A DNA stretch of 64,000 nucleotides from Ptiloglossa arizonensis (taxonomy: Eukaryota; Arthropoda; Insecta; Hymenoptera; Colletidae): assembly GCF_051014685.1 (NCBI RefSeq), contig NW_027479545.1, forward strand, positions 37,617 to 101,616, given 5' to 3'. Shown in pieces: positions 62,601 through 64,000 of the stretch. The notes below the pieces were generated by a model, which ran no database searches, had not been told where the DNA came from, and was given only the letters and a program-made list of their open reading frames with translations. Made by a program: the position numbers and the translations under genes. Each line of letters starts with the position of its first letter. The stretch's first letter is position 1.

Positions 62601-62909
62601 TCTGCTGCTCCAAACGCTTAACCAGAATTGCCTAGGGAAAAAATACACATACCGCTGTAATCGGGCGAGTTTCTACTTTCAGATGCAATAGGAATTTTTG
62701 GGTTATGTCAATCCGTTCGCGAGATATGGGAGTTTGAAGCTAAGAAATTGTTATGAAGACAACAAATTTTTCGCACTTCTGCTGCTCCAATCGCTTAACC
62801 AGAATGGCCTAAGGGAAAAATACACGTACCGTTGTAATCGGGCGAGTTTCTAATTTCAGATGCAATAGGAATTTTTGGGTTAGGTCAATCCGTTCGCGAG
62901 ATATGGGAG
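59630..62909 (+). repeat. 12-monomer offset duplication (2,124 bp)
   Basis: About 59630-60785 matches 61754-62909 at 2,124 bp, exactly 12 x 177. Shared markers are GCAGCAGGATCTTCTGGG, GAGATGGC (59743 and 61867 approximately), AATAGCCTAGG (59971 and 62095), TAATAGTTAAG, CGGTCGAG, AAATTGTTATG, CCAATCGCTTAACC and CTAATTTC. The series is also a rearranged remnant of the 39-41 kb block: GTTGACAAGACAATAAA at 59564 pairs with 47711 at 67 monomers minus 6. Differences include CTTGTAATCGG near 59821, GCAGCTCC near 59771, GGTCCGTCC near 60408 and GCGATTTTC near 61780. Confidence 0.75.
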
Positions 62910-63489
62910 TTTGAAGCTAAGTAATGGTTAAGAAGACAACAAATTTTCGCACTTCTGCTGCTCCAAACGCTTAACCAGAATTGCCTAGGGAAAAAATACA
63001 CATACCGTTGTAATCGGACGAGTTTCTACTTTCAGATGCAATAGGAATTTTTGGGTTAGGTCAATCCGTTCGCGAGATATGGGAGTTTGAAGCTAAGAAA
63101 TGGTTAAGAAGACAACAAATTTTTCGCACTTATGCTGCTCCAAACGCTTAACCAGAATGGCCTAGGGAAAAAGTACACATACCGTTGTACTCGGGCGAGT
63201 TTCAACTTTCAGACGCAACAGGAATTTTTGGTTTAGGTCAATCCGTTCGCGAGATATGGGAGTTTGAAGCCAAGAAATTGTTGAGAAGGCAAAACATTTT
63301 TCGCAATTCTGCTGCTCCAAACGCTTAACCAGAATGGCCTAGGGAAAAAATACGCATATCGTTGTAATCGGGTGAGTTTCTACTTTCAGATGCAATAGGA
63401 ATTTTTGGGTTAGGTCAATCCGTTCGCGAGATATGGGAGTTTGAAGCTAAGAAATGGTAGAGAAGACAACAAATTTTTCGCACTTCTGC

Positions 63490-64000
63490 TGCTCCAAACG
63501 CTTAATCAGAATGGCCTAGAGAAAAAATACACATACCGTTGTAATCGGGCGAGCTTCTACTTTCAGACGCAACAGGAATTTTTGGGTTAGGTCAATCCGT
63601 TCGCGAGATATGGGGAGTTTGAAGCTAAGAAATGGTTGAGAAGGCAAAAAATTTTTCGGACTTCTGCTGCTCCAAACGCTTAATCAGAATGGCCTAGGGA
63701 AAAAATACACATACCGATGTAATCGGGCGAGTTTCTACTTTCAGATGCAACAGGAATTTTTGGGTTAGGACAATCCGTTCGCGAGATATGGGAGTTTGAA
63801 GCCAAGAAATGGTTGAGAAGGCAAAAAATTTTTCGCACTTCTGCTGCTCCAATCGCTTAACCAGAATGGCCTAAGGGAAAAATACACGTACCGTTGTAAT
63901 CGGGCGAGTTTCTACTTTCATATGCAATAGGAATTTTTGGGTTAGGTCAATCCGTTCGCGAGATATGGGAGTTTGAAGCCAAGAAATGGTTGAGAAGGCA
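63490..64000 (+). repeat. Fifth copy of the CCTAGAGAAA series, cut by the window end
   Basis: CCTAGAGAAAA at about 63515 pairs with 57320 at 6,195 bp (35 x 177). After loss of one monomer the match continues at 6,018 bp (34 x 177): TTTTCGGACTTC, ACCGATG (63713 with 57695), CCAATCGCTTAACC, TACACGTACC and the rare CATATGCAATAGG (63919 with 57901). ATATGGGGAGTTTG near 63609 keeps the 1-bp insertion of the series, and GAGCTTCTAC near 63553 is private. The final monomer starts at 63880 and is truncated after 121 bp by the window edge only. Confidence 0.75.

Larger units (their letters stand above)
1..64000 (+). repeat. 177-bp satellite DNA array filling the window
   Basis: The same 177-bp unit repeats head to tail from the first to the last base. 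Taking AAATACAC as the monomer start, copies begin at 1, 178, 355 and so on; the last start is at 63880, giving 361 full copies plus 121 bp. That phase equals 361 x 177 minus 18 bp, and the 24 small indels I could find sum to the same -18 bp, so nothing else is inserted or missing. All copies point the same way. Copies differ by scattered substitutions. Arrays of this size and unit length are normally centromeric or pericentromeric in eukaryotes; that location is inferred and not shown by the sequence. Period and uniformity are seen directly. The array extends beyond both ends of the window. Confidence 0.98.

Noticed and set aside
1..64000. CRISPR array or prokaryotic repeat system
   Set aside because: The 177-bp units abut directly with no spacers between them, units are far longer than CRISPR repeats, and there are no cas genes or leader.
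1..64000. rRNA, tRNA or other RNA gene arrays
   Set aside because: No tRNA-like arms or A/B box pairs and no recognisable rRNA stretches were seen in the monomer; the stops and A/T runs give no RNA gene signature.
1..64000. Transposon or retroelement embedded in the array
   Set aside because: The 177-bp phase runs through the whole window with only 1-3 bp indels, leaving no room for an insertion; no terminal repeats or target-site duplications were seen.
1..64000. Telomeric or simple-sequence repeat
   Set aside because: The unit is a complex 177-bp sequence with no short internal period and no telomere-like hexamer runs.

Overview
The whole 64-kb window is one uninterrupted head-to-tail satellite DNA array. 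The monomer is 177 bp (about 43% GC in the first copy). It repeats 361 full times from base 1 and ends with a partial 121-bp copy (63880-64000). All copies have the same orientation. No unique sequence, gene, RNA gene, transposable element or inversion interrupts the array. This is typical of eukaryotic centromeric or pericentromeric heterochromatin. The species cannot be named from the window; a plant or an invertebrate is possible, and I do not recognise the monomer as a known named family.

The array is a mosaic of a few monomer subtypes arranged into higher-order blocks. These blocks were copied by exchanges of whole-monomer length. Left domain (1 to about 30.3 kb): a 7.3-kb block at the start recurs at 23.0-30.3 kb. 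Between them lie a 13-monomer tandem duplication (5.4-10.0 kb), a 22-monomer tandem duplication (9.7-17.4 kb), a 7-monomer duplication (16.3-18.3 kb) and a second, different 22-monomer tandem duplication (18.5-26.3 kb). Right domain (about 30.3-64 kb): more heterogeneous, with twice as many indels. It holds duplications of 13, 6, 25, 3, 22, 18, 7, 4, 1 and 12 monomers, several nested inside one another.

Nothing here looks protein coding. 177 is divisible by 3, so reading frames carry across monomers, but the typical monomer has stops in all three forward frames. The few 60-108 codon open stretches appear where variants remove those stops or shift the frame. Functional candidates are limited to the monomer itself: a CENP-B-box-like motif at monomer positions 10-26, A/T tracts that could bend DNA, and a nucleosome-scale period. 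Block boundaries were found by comparing diagnostic variants by eye and are good to roughly 100 bp.
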